Origin: Candidatus Tepidiaquacellales bacterium UBA2330
GTDB lineage: Bacteria; Bacteroidota; Ignavibacteria; Tepidaquicellales; Tepidaquicellaceae
Length of the DNA: 6,504 nt
Reading direction: 5' to 3'
Assembly (NCBI GenBank): GCA_002344965.1
Contig: DDUU01000047.1
Span: forward strand, 1 to 6,504
Shown here: in pieces, positions 6,486 through 6,504 of the stretch
Layout of the letters: each line of letters starts with the position of its first letter
Numbering within the stretch: position 1 is the first letter of the stretch
Program-made: the position numbers and the translations under genes
The notes under the pieces: model-generated
Databases searched by the model: none
Seen by the model: the letters and a program-made list of their open reading frames with translations, nothing else
What the model was told of the DNA's origin: nothing

Positions 6486-6504
6486 CCGTCCTAAAAAAAG
6501 TTGA
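6482..6504. mobile_element. Possible insertion-sequence terminus at the window edge
   Basis: The last 23 bases begin TGTCCCGTCC and continue through a run of seven A to GTTGA at the end of the window. A TG-starting, low-repeat run ending in a GTTGA box has the look of an insertion-sequence terminal inverted repeat, and the window stops there as a contig broken at a repeat might. No transposase, partner repeat or target duplication is in view, so this is a guess from appearance. Confidence 0.12.

Noticed and set aside
6463..6499. ACGGG ... CCCGT stem (6463-6467 with 6485-6489) as a terminator for the last gene
   Set aside because: The stem is only five base pairs with a 17-nt loop, and it is followed by A residues rather than T on the + strand. 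It does not suit the opposite strand either, since the T run would precede the stem.

Overview
The window looks like a low-GC, SD-poor genome of the Bacteroidota/Chlorobi lineage. The best guess is Ignavibacteria or a near relative. The main reason is the third gene, which ends in a type IX secretion (T9SS) sorting domain with the NYPNPFNPST signature common in that group. The AT-rich gene leaders without clear Shine-Dalgarno sites fit the same lineage. This placement is inference from protein style, not from a marker gene.

Layout: three complete genes lie on the + strand and fill about 95% of the window. Positions 1-180 are an AT-rich leader with a partial Bacteroidota-type promoter match, three copies of a 7-mer and a tiny start-stop unit. 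Gene 1 (181-2106) encodes a membrane-bound nucleotide-sugar 4,6-dehydratase of the WbpM/PglF/CapD type. Gene 2 (2173-3870) encodes an outer-membrane beta-barrel resembling the capsule assembly protein Wzi. Gene 3 (3973-6438) encodes a secreted 821-residue protein with an Asp-box (BNR) beta-propeller, a beta-sandwich stretch, two InlB-B-like repeats and a T9SS type A tail. The last 66 bases hold a decaying 14-nt tandem repeat and a run that could be the edge of a mobile element.

How the genes may work together: gene 1 makes a 4-keto-6-deoxy amino-sugar precursor at the inner membrane, and gene 2 would help attach or organise a polysaccharide at the outer membrane. Both fit one surface-glycan pathway. 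Gene 3 is a cell-surface or released protein. In T9SS bacteria such proteins are often anchored to a special LPS, so its position beside glycan genes is suggestive, but a shared transcript or function is not shown. The gaps are 66 and 102 bases, with no convincing terminator in either, so co-transcription is possible.

No RNA gene, CRISPR array or complete mobile element was seen. The window reads mostly as ordinary surface-polysaccharide and secreted-protein territory. The most interesting points are the regular seven-motif propeller without recognisable sialidase catalytic motifs, the possible glycan-T9SS link, and the unexplained 3' edge.
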